Positions 55,383 through 64,000 of a stretch of DNA of 64,000 nucleotides are shown one piece after another (within the stretch, counting starts at the first letter, position 1; each line of letters starts with the position of its first letter). A program made the position numbers and the translations under genes. The notes under the pieces are model-generated. The model saw only the letters and a program-made list of their open reading frames with translations. It had not been told where the DNA came from and did no database searches. Source of the DNA: an uncultured Flavobacteriaceae bacterium (lineage in GTDB: Bacteria > Bacteroidota > Bacteroidia > Flavobacteriales > Flavobacteriaceae); NCBI GenBank assembly GCA_947493175.1, contig CANLQD010000002.1, positions 930,001 to 994,000 of the forward strand, read 5' to 3'.

Positions 55383-56117
55383 TCAAAGGCCCACACGTTT
55401 CATGAAATCGTTCTTGTAGCTATCCCCTATGGGAATTCTTATATCGTCGATTACGATTTTGCTCCGCTGTACCGAAGCGATGTAGTTAATATTGACCATG
55501 AATGACCGGTGTACCCGAAAAAATTGGTTCTTTGGCAGTTTGCCTTCCATTTCCTTGAAACTCATCAATGTCAATACCGGTTTATTGGAACCTCCCGTTA
55601 CATGAATTTTCAAGTAATCTTTTAGTCCTTGTACATACTTTATATTGTCGAACTCCAACTTAATGTTTCCGTATTCCGACTTTATGAATACAAAACCGTC
55701 TTTGGCAGGTATCGCACTACCAGCAGAAGTAATGTTCCTCATAGGCACTGCGATGGTTTGCTTTAAGGTATGCATCTCCTTTGCGCGATTCACCGCTTTT
55801 ACAAAACGGGCAAACGGAATAGGTTTCACCAAATAGTCTACCGCATTCAGTTCAAATCCGTCAATCGCATACTTTTGATAGGCGGTTGTAAAAATGAACA
55901 AAGGCTTGTTATCGAGGCTTTTTATAAACTCCAATCCGCTGATTTGGGGCATTTCAATATCAGAAAAAACCAAATCTATTTTCTCCTTCACCAACAGCTC
56001 CATCGCTTCCAGCGGGTTCATGAATACTTCTACGACCTCTAAATAGCCTACATCCTCACAATACGACTTCAAAATATTCAGGGCCAGTGGCTCGTCATCT
56101 ACGATAATACATTTCAT
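55383..56117 (-). CDS. LytTR-family response regulator
   Basis: 244 residues. A receiver domain (1-120) with DDEP at 7-10, phosphoacceptor Asp53 in LVFSDIEMP and LVKPIPFARF, then a LytTR DNA-binding domain (about 140-244) with DYLKIHV and FFRVHRSFMVNINYI. It is the last gene of the operon outer-membrane protein, Kelch, DUF4907, histidine kinase, response regulator, and 90 bp after the kinase. It should regulate this module (inference). Confidence 0.95.
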   Translation of the reverse strand: MKCIIVDDEPLALNILKSYCEDVGYLEVVEVFMNPLEAMELLVKEKIDLVFSDIEMPQISGLEFIKSLDNKPLFIFTTAYQKYAIDGFELNAVDYLVKPIPFARFVKAVNRAKEMHTLKQTIAVPMRNITSAGSAIPAKDGFVFIKSEYGNIKLEFDNIKYVQGLKDYLKIHVTGGSNKPVLTLMSFKEMEGKLPKNQFFRVHRSFMVNINYIASVQRSKIVIDDIRIPIGDSYKNDFMKRVGL

Positions 56118-56207
56118 CTGTTCATTTTTATTGTTTTCGATAGGTCAGATGTAATTCGCCAATAAATCTCGGTGGGTATAAAGATTATTATGGCTCATTT
56201 CATACTA

Positions 56208-57293
56208 TTATTCGTTTAATGTTAAATGAAGGTCCACGACAAAATCCCCATCCTTTTTCTGTACTTGTAACGCATGTAACTTGGGATACAGGAAATCAAG
56301 TCGATTTTCTACGTTCTTCAAACCGATACCCGAATTCATTTCATCGACCTTTTGAACACCTATTAGGTTAACCGTTCGAAAATAGAGGTGATCATCGTCG
56401 ATCTCAATTTTAATATCGACTTTGGTCATTCCCTTGAAATCAGTACCGTATTTAAAAGCATTTTCAATAAATGTGATCAATAACAAAGGTGCTATCTTTT
56501 TGTCTTCATAATCTCCTTTGACCTGAACCTTTACGTTCTCACTATTCGATAGTCGCAACCGTTGCAAGGCCACATAGTTTTGTATATAATCGATTTCCTT
56601 TTCAAGGTCTACCTGATCTTGATTGGCCTCATACAGCATATAACGCATCAGTTCCGAAATGGTAATCACAGCTTCAGGAGCCTCCTTCGACTGGTTTCTT
56701 ACGAGTGAATAGACACTGTTCAAAGAATTGAATAAAAAATGTGGGTTCAATTGTGCCTTTAAAAATTCCAATTCGGTTTCGGCCCTTTGTGCCTCATTAA
56801 TCTTTGCAATACGATCTCTATAATAGAAATCCTTTATCAATCGCAAGGTACCTCCCAGCAAGAAAAAGGCCAGGGAGGTGAAGGCCATGGTAAAGTATTG
56901 CAGGTTTTGTATTGAAGGTCCATCTGGAAATGCTGTAAGCCCTTCAAACCGTTCATAGGGAAAAGCCACTGGTAAGTGTGCTACCAGAAAATTGAAGCAA
57001 ACCAAAAAACAGATGGAAGTTAACGCATACACTGCCATTTGTTTTCTCAATAACAATTTGGGCACTAAAAAGGAATAATTAACATAAAACAACAAAGGCG
57101 GAAAAAAAGCCTTGATAAGCATTGGGGTGGGTGGCGTCCTAAAATTAAAGGTGGTAATGAACACCGGAAAAGAAGCGATACATACCCACGCGATGATATG
57201 GATATACAGTTCCTTCATCCTTCTAGGACGCTTTGCTCCAGAGGTATGCGATTTTAAATCTGAAATACCCTCATTCTTTAAAAGTAATGCCAT
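56208..57293 (-). CDS. LytS-type sensor histidine kinase
   Basis: 361 residues. Four hydrophobic segments (about 27-45, 52-70, 80-100, 125-148) without an extracytoplasmic sensor domain, then the His_kinase domain with LKAQLNPHFLFNSLNSVYSL (phospho-His) and an ATPase region with LLLITFIENAFKYG and NSGIGLKNVENRL. It overlaps the DUF4907 gene by 23 bp and is translationally coupled. It phosphorylates the LytTR regulator downstream. The lack of a sensor domain suggests it reads membrane-embedded signals or a partner protein. Confidence 0.94.
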   Translation of the reverse strand: MALLLKNEGISDLKSHTSGAKRPRRMKELYIHIIAWVCIASFPVFITTFNFRTPPTPMLIKAFFPPLLFYVNYSFLVPKLLLRKQMAVYALTSICFLVCFNFLVAHLPVAFPYERFEGLTAFPDGPSIQNLQYFTMAFTSLAFFLLGGTLRLIKDFYYRDRIAKINEAQRAETELEFLKAQLNPHFLFNSLNSVYSLVRNQSKEAPEAVITISELMRYMLYEANQDQVDLEKEIDYIQNYVALQRLRLSNSENVKVQVKGDYEDKKIAPLLLITFIENAFKYGTDFKGMTKVDIKIEIDDDHLYFRTVNLIGVQKVDEMNSGIGLKNVENRLDFLYPKLHALQVQKKDGDFVVDLHLTLNE

Positions 57294-57615
57294 GTTGGTT
57301 TAATTCACTGATGGTTATCGAGGGAGTTTGCCGTTCTCTAAGCTTTTTTACGACCAGCCTCCCAGTACTTTGAGCATCTTTTTCTGAGCGGAAGTATTGG
57401 GCACCCCTGACAGCTGGTATTTGTTCCTGGCGAATCAGTAGTTGCCCATCTTCATAAATCTCATAGTACCAAAGGCCATCTCCCTTATGGGTTTGCAGTT
57501 CGTATGATGCCCCTTGAATCGGAATACTTTTATCGTATTCCAAAAAAAAGCCCACCGCTAAAACTACAAGGCCGATACAGATAAATACTAAAATATGCTT
57601 TCGTTGGTTTTCCAC
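57271..57615 (-). CDS. DUF4907 family single-pass membrane protein
   Basis: 114 residues: one membrane helix (HILVFICIGLVVLAVGFFLE, about 7-26) and an exported domain with SYELQTHKGDGLWYYEIYEDG and a GRLVVKKLRERQTPSITISE tail that looks like the DUF4907 pattern. Function unknown. Its coupling to a histidine kinase that lacks its own sensor domain makes it a candidate sensory or accessory partner of the kinase (inference). Confidence 0.78.
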   Translation of the reverse strand: MENQRKHILVFICIGLVVLAVGFFLEYDKSIPIQGASYELQTHKGDGLWYYEIYEDGQLLIRQEQIPAVRGAQYFRSEKDAQSTGRLVVKKLRERQTPSITISELNQHGITFKE

Positions 57616-57652
57616 AGGTTAAAGTCTTCATAAAATCATGATACTCATTTGG

Positions 57653-58672
57653 TTAATCGTCTTCTTCTTCTTCCTCAAATGGGAAAAACTCGCGATTATC
57701 GTCCAAATACAAAGTAGCACTACTGCCTAGGGCCAAGAATGCACGACCACCGGTAGAAAAGCCAATAGCACCTCTTCTGGCAATACCTTCGTATGCGGTC
57801 TTCTCGTCCCACAAATCGGTCGAGGGATTATATTCCCATACGCTGGAAACGGAACCAAGTCCAGATTCACCACAAGCGATATACCCTCTATCACCGATAC
57901 TAAAGCCGACCGCGTTGCTTCTGGCCACCCTGTAATCATCGTCATCGTCTAGGTCTAATAAGGCTGTCCAGCGCTCCTCATTTGTATCGAACACCCAAAA
58001 ATCGGTTTGGTCCAAGCCATTGGATTCCCCGGTGCCAAAGTAAACCTTGTCACCGATGGTAAAACTGGTCGCATCCCTTCTTTTGGTTCCTCCGAAACCG
58101 ACCAATTCTGTCCAACGATCGGCCGCCGGGTCGTATTTCCAAAAATCCTTACGATCATTGTCCCCATCGTATCCGGTACCGACGTAACCGGCAGTTGCCG
58201 AGTTAAAAGCAGCCGCCCCTCTTCTTGGGGCACCACCAAAGGGGGCGATCGAATCCCATCGGTTCGCTCCGACATTGTACCTGTAAAAATCGTCCAGTTC
58301 ATCGTCCCCATCGAACCCAAGGCCAACAAATCCGTCCCCGTTCGCAGTGAATCCTACGGCCGAACTACGTTCTATCCCCGGGTAATCGGCTAGTTGCCGC
58401 CAAAAATCTCCTTCAATATCGTATTCCCAAAAATCCTTCAGGTAGTCATCCCCATCGAAGCCAGTGCCCATATATCCCTTATTTCCTATGGTAAAAGCCG
58501 CAGCACTGCTACGGGGGGTACCATCAAGAACGGAACGATCTACCCAGTTTCCCAGGTTATCGTCATCGTCATCATCGTTACTGCAGCTAGCTACGGCCAA
58601 TAAAAGTATCAAAAGGGGGGCGAACTTTAAGGCTGCTCGATTTGTATACAACCTTTCAATCATTGTTTTCAT
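57653..58672 (-). CDS. Kelch-repeat lipoprotein
   Basis: 339 residues with lipobox LLAVASC (Cys30) and an Asp-run linker SNDDDDDDN typical of surface-directed lipoproteins. Six or seven Kelch-like repeats of about 47 residues follow, each with R(S/R)xAxxF, YxGxGxxG and DFWxYDxxxxxW elements, predicting a beta-propeller. The C-terminus is acidic (FPFEEEEEDD). It is probably a surface-exposed binding protein. It overlaps the outer-membrane protein gene upstream by 17 bp. Confidence 0.88.
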   Translation of the reverse strand: MKTMIERLYTNRAALKFAPLLILLLAVASCSNDDDDDDNLGNWVDRSVLDGTPRSSAAAFTIGNKGYMGTGFDGDDYLKDFWEYDIEGDFWRQLADYPGIERSSAVGFTANGDGFVGLGFDGDDELDDFYRYNVGANRWDSIAPFGGAPRRGAAAFNSATAGYVGTGYDGDNDRKDFWKYDPAADRWTELVGFGGTKRRDATSFTIGDKVYFGTGESNGLDQTDFWVFDTNEERWTALLDLDDDDDYRVARSNAVGFSIGDRGYIACGESGLGSVSSVWEYNPSTDLWDEKTAYEGIARRGAIGFSTGGRAFLALGSSATLYLDDNREFFPFEEEEEDD

Positions 58673-59606
58673 GTACGTATTTGTTTAAGTTAACTGTTAA
58701 TCCCATCGTTATATATACCGAACCATTGGTATCAAAATCATTCAACATGACCGTTGCTTCGTCTAAAAGTTGCAAACTATTTTCTGTGAGATACCCCACC
58801 TTTACCAGCGTATTTAAGTAAGGCTGTATGCGAAAGGTGTGCTCCAGACCAATGTCTAGTGCCTTGTATTCCAGTTTAGCATCGTTCAGATTTGGCAGCC
58901 CATTGTCATTTAGGGCTCCCGAGAGGTTGGTAAAAGAACCTTCAGGCGCTACGGATAAGTTGACCTGGTGCCGCTCCCCGATGTTTCGGTATACGTGCGT
59001 TTCGGGAAAACCCAAACGATACCCCATATGGTTTCCCAAAGTACCGCCTACCGAAAGAATAGGGTAGAAATCAGGTTCCCCGAACAAGGCCCCATAACCG
59101 AGCCCGAACCGAAAACCAATATCATTTTTTTCGCCAATCCATTTTTTAAGGAAGGCTATGGAACCTGCATACTGTACATCATCCCAGCTGAGGCTTTGTG
59201 ACAGATTTGAGGAAATGACAGGGGAAAAAAATACCTTCATACCCCAAGCATTTGAAAAGTTTGAACGGTAAAAAACCCCTGCCGCAATCTGGTGTATTTC
59301 CTCAAAAGAATCTATAGGCAAGCCTACCGTAGTATCGAAAAAACTGAACATTGTTTTCTCATATAGAAACTGCCCCCCTAAGACATTGTTTTTGGGGAAG
59401 GCAATCCTTGGAGTAAGGGCTATGGCATAATTACCCCAAGATATATCTCCTGCAGATGGCACCATCCGATACTCGAACCGGGCAATATCGTCATGGATTC
59501 CTTTTTGGGCCGTCATCTTTATCATTATTAAAAAAAGGAGAAGAACGCTTAAAAAATGATTTTTCACTGATCGATTTTGAATAAAAGTATTGGGGGTACA
59601 TGCCAC
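58656..59606 (-). CDS. Outer-membrane protein, beta-barrel type
   Basis: 316 residues from the ATG at 59606; a GTG at 59567 gives a shorter and more typical signal peptide (VKNHFLSVLLLFLIMIKMTA) and may be the real start. The mature sequence alternates as in barrels (GKFRFGLGYGALFG-like stretches such as DIGFRFGLGYGALFGEPDF, GTLGNHMGYRLGFPETHVY) and carries MTAQKGIHDD after the signal. No specific family recognised. It is first gene of the five-gene operon ending in the LytTR regulator and diverges from the DUF4270 gene. Confidence 0.78.
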   Translation of the reverse strand: MACTPNTFIQNRSVKNHFLSVLLLFLIMIKMTAQKGIHDDIARFEYRMVPSAGDISWGNYAIALTPRIAFPKNNVLGGQFLYEKTMFSFFDTTVGLPIDSFEEIHQIAAGVFYRSNFSNAWGMKVFFSPVISSNLSQSLSWDDVQYAGSIAFLKKWIGEKNDIGFRFGLGYGALFGEPDFYPILSVGGTLGNHMGYRLGFPETHVYRNIGERHQVNLSVAPEGSFTNLSGALNDNGLPNLNDAKLEYKALDIGLEHTFRIQPYLNTLVKVGYLTENSLQLLDEATVMLNDFDTNGSVYITMGLTVNLNKYVHENND

Positions 59607-59786
59607 GGAGAAAAAAAATAGACCAGTCGCCGAAATCTATATACTCAGCCATATATTCTATCTACCAACTAAGGTATTGGAGCTTTGTCGGATGATTTAA
59701 AGGGTTGGTCTATAGATTGATTAAATTGGTATAAAATAGTTCGGAACCGGCGCCCATTCAATTTTATTTGTGGCAAATTAAATTTT

Positions 59787-61100
59787 ATGCGACTGCTGAT
59801 TTGGATGCTTTATAGTGCCATCTTATTTAGTTCTTGTTCTGTAGAAAATCGCGAAATTCCGACTTTAGAGGTAGGGCAGGATTTTACCGACTCAAACGTT
59901 CGGGTGGTGACCATTGATACCTTTACAGTGGCGCTTTCAACCTTTAAATTTGATAGTATCAATACCTCCGCAAGCAACCGATTGTTGGTGGGCGGGTACC
60001 AGGATGTATATTTCGGCAGGGTCTTTAGCGAACCTTATTTTGAACTATCGGCCATTGATTACGATATTCCATTAGACGCCGAACTTGATAGTATTGCCTT
60101 GATACTAGGGTACGACCGCTACTTCTATAACGATACCACCCAAATAGCCGAAATCAATATACATCGATTGTTAGAGGATGTGAACGCAAGCGACGATATT
60201 TTTTACAATACCACCCAGCTTGAATTTGATAGCATTCCCCTGACCAGTCGACGTTTTTTTCCAGAACCTGTGGATGAGGATTCGCTCCACATACAAATTC
60301 CATTGGATTTTGGTCAAGAATTGTTCGACTTGATACAGGACAACGATATTAATAGTGATCAAGAAGTACGCGAACGATTTAACGGCCTTACCATTAGAAA
60401 TGCTTCGGAAGGGAATGCAGCCGTTGTTGGTTTCACTAGGGACCCCGAGAGCACCTATCTACGCTTCTTTTATTCAATTCCAGGAGAATTCGAAGATGAT
60501 GAAGGTGTCTTTGACCTCTTCATCAATCAGAACGTCGGGTTGCCGAGAGCCTATAATCGCATTCAGAGTGATGTGTTGAATACGCCACTGGATACTTTGA
60601 CCGACCAAGAAATAAATCTCCCGTCGGCATTGAGTCAAAACCTTAGCTTTATCCAATCAGGAACAGGTTATGCCACGAGAATCGAGTTCCCTACCTTAAA
60701 GGATATTGGGCAAATCCCAGGCACTGGAACGGTGCTCGAAGCCGCATTGGAACTACGACCACCAACCAGTTCTTTCTCTGACGACCTGCCGATACGGGAT
60801 TCTTTGAACGTACAGATCGTAGATCCCAATAATGTGATTACCCAAACGATTGTCAACGGGAACGGAGCGGTACGTGCACTCATCAATCAGGAGAATGCGG
60901 AGTTCAACGACCTGTTTTATCAAATTCCGTTAGTGACATATCTAGATCAAGAGCTTTCCCAAGTTCCGGAAATTGAGGATGCGGTGGTTATTTATCCCAA
61001 TAATTATAACGCTACCGTAGATCGTATCGTGCTACAGGGCGATGGAAACAATTCATTTAGAGCGAAACTCATTCTAACCTATGCCATTTATGATGAATAG
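59787..61100 (+). CDS. DUF4270 lipoprotein
   Basis: 437 residues with lipobox LFSSC (Cys17). The start EVGQDFTDSNVRVVTIDTFTV, SNRLLVGGYQDVYFGRVFSEPYFEL, a middle LRFFYSIPGEFEDDEG and the late VIYPNNYNATVDRIVLQGDGN fit DUF4270 as I know it from Bacteroidota. It is probably surface-exposed. Function unknown. It diverges from the outer-membrane/Kelch operon over 180 bp and overlaps the next gene, suggesting a shared function with both. Confidence 0.83.
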   Translation: MRLLIWMLYSAILFSSCSVENREIPTLEVGQDFTDSNVRVVTIDTFTVALSTFKFDSINTSASNRLLVGGYQDVYFGRVFSEPYFELSAIDYDIPLDAELDSIALILGYDRYFYNDTTQIAEINIHRLLEDVNASDDIFYNTTQLEFDSIPLTSRRFFPEPVDEDSLHIQIPLDFGQELFDLIQDNDINSDQEVRERFNGLTIRNASEGNAAVVGFTRDPESTYLRFFYSIPGEFEDDEGVFDLFINQNVGLPRAYNRIQSDVLNTPLDTLTDQEINLPSALSQNLSFIQSGTGYATRIEFPTLKDIGQIPGTGTVLEAALELRPPTSSFSDDLPIRDSLNVQIVDPNNVITQTIVNGNGAVRALINQENAEFNDLFYQIPLVTYLDQELSQVPEIEDAVVIYPNNYNATVDRIVLQGDGNNSFRAKLILTYAIYDE

Positions 61101-62337
61101 AACCATGTGGTGCGTTTTATTGATGGCGCTCTTACAATCCCATAATACAATAGGGCAAACAAACAATCTGACAGGGTCTCCCTATTCCCTTTTCGGGCTT
61201 GGGGTCGGAACCAATTCAAACATCGGTAAGAACAGTGCCTTGGGCAGAGGTGGGTATGGCTTGGAAGGTACCGGTTTTATTAATAACTACAACCCAGCCT
61301 CTTACGCGGCCATTTATGAAAAGTCCTTTATGTACGATATTGGTTTTTTAGCAGAATTGAGCACCGTTGCCAATCAACAGAATGAGGAACGAAGGTTGGC
61401 GGGCAATCTTTCCAGTTTGGCCATCGCCTCAAGTATTAACAAAAAATCGGGTTTCGGACTTACGCTAGATCCCTATTCCGACGTAGGGTATGCCGTTATC
61501 GGTATCGAAGGTAATATCGAAGGGTCTTTCGATACCTTTAATAGCAACATTTTTGGATCTGGCGGTTTAAACGACCTAAAGCTTAGCTACGGGTATCGCG
61601 TAAACGATTACTTAAACCTTGGATTGGGGCTTTCCTATCTTTTTGGCAATATTGATGAAAATGAGCAAATCAACACAGGTACAAGCTCGCTTACGGTACA
61701 AGAGACCAACCGTTATTTCGGTGCTAGAATCGATTTTGGTGCCCAAGGCAAGCTCAACGATCGTTTGGTATTAGGGGCCAGATGGCAACTACCCACCAGC
61801 CTCAACGCGCGAAGAGATCGCAATGTACTAAAGTCTACAGGCTTATCTCTTGCCCAAATTCCCGTAGAAAGTACCAGTAATGCCACGATTACGGACTTTG
61901 ATCTTCCTTTGGAAATAGGCACAGGCCTTGTTTTTAAGCCTATTACCAGTATAACCCTTAATCTCGACTATACCAAAAGCTATTGGAGTGCTACCGATCA
62001 GGACGATAATATAGGAACCTTTGTGGATCAGGATATCTACGCTTTCGGGGCAGAATATCTCAAAGATGATCAAAGTTTCCGATTCTGGGAACGGATGCGT
62101 TTTCGGGTAGGTTTCAATTACGACAGCGGGTACCTTAGGGTGAATGATGAAATTATTGATAGTTATTCGATCACCGGTGGACTCGGTATCCCATTGGGGA
62201 GATCTACCCTAAACCTTTCCTACGGCTATCGCGGTAGCGGTTCTGCCGAAGGCATTCTGGTGCAGGAAACATTTCATACGTTCAATGTGAACTTCAGCCT
62301 TCGGGATATCTGGTTCTTGAAGCGAAAGGTGAATTAG
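61090..62337 (+). CDS. Outer-membrane transport-like beta-barrel protein
   Basis: 415 residues from the ATG at 61090 (ATGs at 61081 and 61093 are equally possible), all inside the DUF4270 3' end, so the genes are coupled. A signal peptide ends at NTIGQTNN. The early SPYSLFGLGVGTNSNIGKNSALG, YNPASYAAI and repeated barrel strands resemble the FadL/OmpP1-like family. It ends SLRDIWFLKRKVN, without the typical terminal Phe. Substrate unknown. The following esterase gene is convergent, stops 16 bp apart. Confidence 0.82.
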   Translation: MMNRTMWCVLLMALLQSHNTIGQTNNLTGSPYSLFGLGVGTNSNIGKNSALGRGGYGLEGTGFINNYNPASYAAIYEKSFMYDIGFLAELSTVANQQNEERRLAGNLSSLAIASSINKKSGFGLTLDPYSDVGYAVIGIEGNIEGSFDTFNSNIFGSGGLNDLKLSYGYRVNDYLNLGLGLSYLFGNIDENEQINTGTSSLTVQETNRYFGARIDFGAQGKLNDRLVLGARWQLPTSLNARRDRNVLKSTGLSLAQIPVESTSNATITDFDLPLEIGTGLVFKPITSITLNLDYTKSYWSATDQDDNIGTFVDQDIYAFGAEYLKDDQSFRFWERMRFRVGFNYDSGYLRVNDEIIDSYSITGGLGIPLGRSTLNLSYGYRGSGSAEGILVQETFHTFNVNFSLRDIWFLKRKVN

Positions 62338-62353
62338 GACCTGTTCATGCGAT

Positions 62354-63676
62354 TTATCTTCGCTGCAGCGCCATCCAATTCATTAAGTTCACCGGTTTCC
62401 CATCTACTCGTACGGGACTCCCGTCAAAATCAAAATCAGCATGGTTCGCATGGGAGTAAATCCAGGAGAAGTGTCCATTGTAGCGATAACCATCCCCTCC
62501 ATAAAAACCAGTAAGGTCAACGGCATGATCGTAATATGAAAAATGAACATTAGGGGCGCCAGTGGCTTTCAAACGCCGGTACAAGGGCACCACGGTTTCG
62601 TCGGGAACGGTTACCTGATCATCTTTACAATGCAAGAACCAAATAGGTTTGTTTTGAATGATTTCTAGTTGTACATCGCTGATATACTTTGCATGATAAG
62701 CCAAAGCGCTAATATAGGCTGCGGCAAAATAATTAGGATGTTCCAACAATAGCTTCAAGCTCATATACCCCCCATTGGAACATCCACCTATATACACTCG
62801 ATCGGCATCAATGTTGGGACGGTCTGTTACATATTTTTTAATCAAGCCCATTAAGGCATCATTATAAATATCATTTTCCTTGCCACGGGTATACGCCCCA
62901 GAGGCACTTTGCATCCAAAAAGTCGGGGTCTGCGGCACTAAAACATACGCTCCACCAAAGATGCCCTGAATTTTTTTGGAAGCGTAATTGGTGGCCTTGT
63001 TCGCTACCAAAGGTATACTGGGGTCGGTTCCTCCTTCACCTCCACCGTGTAACCAAATGATCAAAGGTCGTTTTTCTTCCTTTGCTGTGGGTTCAAAAGA
63101 TGCATATGTAAGTGCAGTGCCATCCTTATGGGTATAGGACCCTGAAAGATCAAACCGATCCACTAAGGGCTGTATACGCCCTTTTTCCCTATTCCAGATT
63201 TCGCCAGTGCTTTTTTCAGTAATTGACAAGCTGTAATCAACCCAGTGATTGCTGCCCTGATTGTTTTGGAAAATATACTGAATAGGGTTTCCCAGCGTCT
63301 CCTCCGGACCGACCAATAGCGCTAAGGTAATGTGTTTGCCCTTGGCAACACGATTCCCTTTCTCATCTGATACATAGGCATATAATACATGTCGTTTGCC
63401 AGAGGCTTGGTCAGGGGTTATTTCGACCCCTTCGTAACCACGCTCGGCAACTACTTCATAATCTGATGCATTTACTTGCGAAATAATTTTAGATTCATGT
63501 AAGATGACCTTATTGACCCCTGGGCCCCAATCATAGCCAGTTATAATCAATGTGTAGGCATTCCCTTTGTCCTGGACCGGTTCTTTCATATACCTTTCAT
63601 TCGTATTTGTAGCGGATATTGGGAATATAAAGGAAGTACAGAATACCACCAGAAGAATTCGAATCTTAGTTTTCAT
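62354..63676 (-). CDS. Secreted alpha/beta-hydrolase esterase with Ig-like N-terminal domain
   Basis: 440 residues from the ATG at 63676, chosen because it gives a signal peptide ending ISATNT; 51 codons upstream look non-coding. An N-terminal Ig-like domain (about 35-150, YTLIITGYDWGPGVNKVIL) precedes an alpha/beta-hydrolase with oxyanion motif WLHGGGEGG, the nucleophile in GGCSNGGYMS, acid HCKDDQVTVP and a His in YNGHFSW or DHAVDLTG. This is the layout of PHB depolymerase-like or carbohydrate esterases (CE1-like). It may deacylate glycans. Substrate unknown. Confidence 0.86.
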   Translation of the reverse strand: MKTKIRILLVVFCTSFIFPISATNTNERYMKEPVQDKGNAYTLIITGYDWGPGVNKVILHESKIISQVNASDYEVVAERGYEGVEITPDQASGKRHVLYAYVSDEKGNRVAKGKHITLALLVGPEETLGNPIQYIFQNNQGSNHWVDYSLSITEKSTGEIWNREKGRIQPLVDRFDLSGSYTHKDGTALTYASFEPTAKEEKRPLIIWLHGGGEGGTDPSIPLVANKATNYASKKIQGIFGGAYVLVPQTPTFWMQSASGAYTRGKENDIYNDALMGLIKKYVTDRPNIDADRVYIGGCSNGGYMSLKLLLEHPNYFAAAYISALAYHAKYISDVQLEIIQNKPIWFLHCKDDQVTVPDETVVPLYRRLKATGAPNVHFSYYDHAVDLTGFYGGDGYRYNGHFSWIYSHANHADFDFDGSPVRVDGKPVNLMNWMALQRR

Positions 63677-63865
63677 GGTCAAAAGATTTAGTTGATATGC
63701 ACCGTAAGCCCAATATAAGCTATTTTTCACTACTTTCCGGATGGCAACGAAGAGGCGAGCGCGTTGTCGAAAATGCGTATAGCAAGCAAATCCCCGATTG
63801 CAGCTACGGTTATCAGTTGCCCACACCATGTAAAATTGAACACCGGAGTATGATTCAAGGCTACT
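63677..63865. other. Upstream region of the esterase gene
   Basis: No gene or clear promoter motif is supported. An open frame continuous with the esterase gene runs here on the minus strand but lacks coding character. The region leads into the repeat copy at 63866. Confidence 0.4.
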
Positions 63866-64000
63866 AACCGAAACACTATGCCTTTAAAACACATGGGTTT
63901 TAAGAAAACACAGAATTCTTTTTGAACATTGCTCCAAATAAAAAATGTACAACTCATGGTAAACCACTTCATGCTCTCGTTGCAACTACCTGCTGCGAAG
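63866..64000. repeat. Diverged dispersed intergenic repeat, copy B (runs off the edge)
   Basis: This aligns with 3726-3861 in the same orientation, with shared TGGGTTTTA, GAATTCTTTTTGAA, GGTAAACC and CAACTAC blocks. It continues past the window end. No coding frame is conserved between copies. Confidence 0.6.

Noticed and set aside
63677..63829. N-terminal extension of the esterase
   Set aside because: It would place 51 basic, Cys- and Trp-rich residues before a clear signal peptide at 63676.
1..64000. tRNA, rRNA, CRISPR or insertion sequence
   Set aside because: No cloverleaf, rRNA segment, regular spaced repeat array or transposase was recognised on either strand.

Overview
The window looks like chromosome from a marine member of the Flavobacteriaceae (Bacteroidota). 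The signs are a SusC/SusD pair, several other TonB-linked outer-membrane proteins, many lipoproteins with an LxxC-type lipobox, families largely confined to Bacteroidota (DUF4249, DUF4270, DUF4907, LytS/LytTR pairs), TAnnTTTG promoter elements, and genes for brown-algal or plant glycans (alginate, beta-mannan, sulfated or acetylated sugars). A genus cannot be assigned from sequence alone. No rRNA, tRNA, CRISPR array, phage or intact insertion sequence was seen.

Region by region: (a) 1-3601, a cut AraC-type regulator diverging from a sodium symporter plus GH130 mannosylglucose phosphorylase. (b) 3952-14323, a DUF255 thioredoxin-domain lipoprotein, a SASA-type acetylesterase, two Tat-signal Gfo/Idh/MocA oxidoreductases flanking an S1-type sulfatase, a PhyH dioxygenase and a DUF763 protein. 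(c) 14522-29259, an alginate utilisation locus: tandem-domain PL7 lyase, SusC/SusD, KdgF, two SDR reductases, MFS uronate transporter, KDG kinase, a frameshifted KDPG aldolase, a FadR-type GntR regulator and a divergent RraA-like aldolase. Three near-identical tandem operators (TTGGTTWACCA, 13-bp period) tie this locus to the GntR regulator. The susC leader carries a terminator-ended candidate antisense RNA and the rraA leader is strongly structured. (d) 29444-32651, a TonB receptor with a DUF4249 lipoprotein.

(e) 32961-41166, a TetR regulator and a YbhGFSR-like ABC efflux operon with its own TolC-type channel, a DUF2141 protein and an OMPLA phospholipase. (f) 41358-45366, an acidic lipoprotein, an unknown protein translationally coupled to a second TetR, a small outer-membrane protein and a PAP2 phosphatase. 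(g) 45410-51416, an RND efflux operon headed by a Spy-like chaperone, preceded by the same TTAACC-N4-GGTT operator found twice around the TetR/ABC operon. (h) 52151-55372, a membrane class III cyclase and polyphosphate kinase 1. (i) 55383-62337, a LytS/LytTR two-component system in an operon with a DUF4907 protein, a Kelch lipoprotein and an outer-membrane protein, diverging from DUF4270 and a second outer-membrane protein; this looks like an uncharacterised envelope system. (j) 62354-63676, a secreted esterase. A diverged intergenic repeat of about 135 bp occurs near both ends of the window.

In the alginate model, PL7 cuts alginate at the surface, SusCD imports oligomers, KdgF turns unsaturated uronate into DEH, an SDR reduces DEH to KDG, KdgK phosphorylates it, and KDPG is split to pyruvate and glyceraldehyde-3-phosphate. 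The last step is encoded by a reading frame that is interrupted in this sequence.
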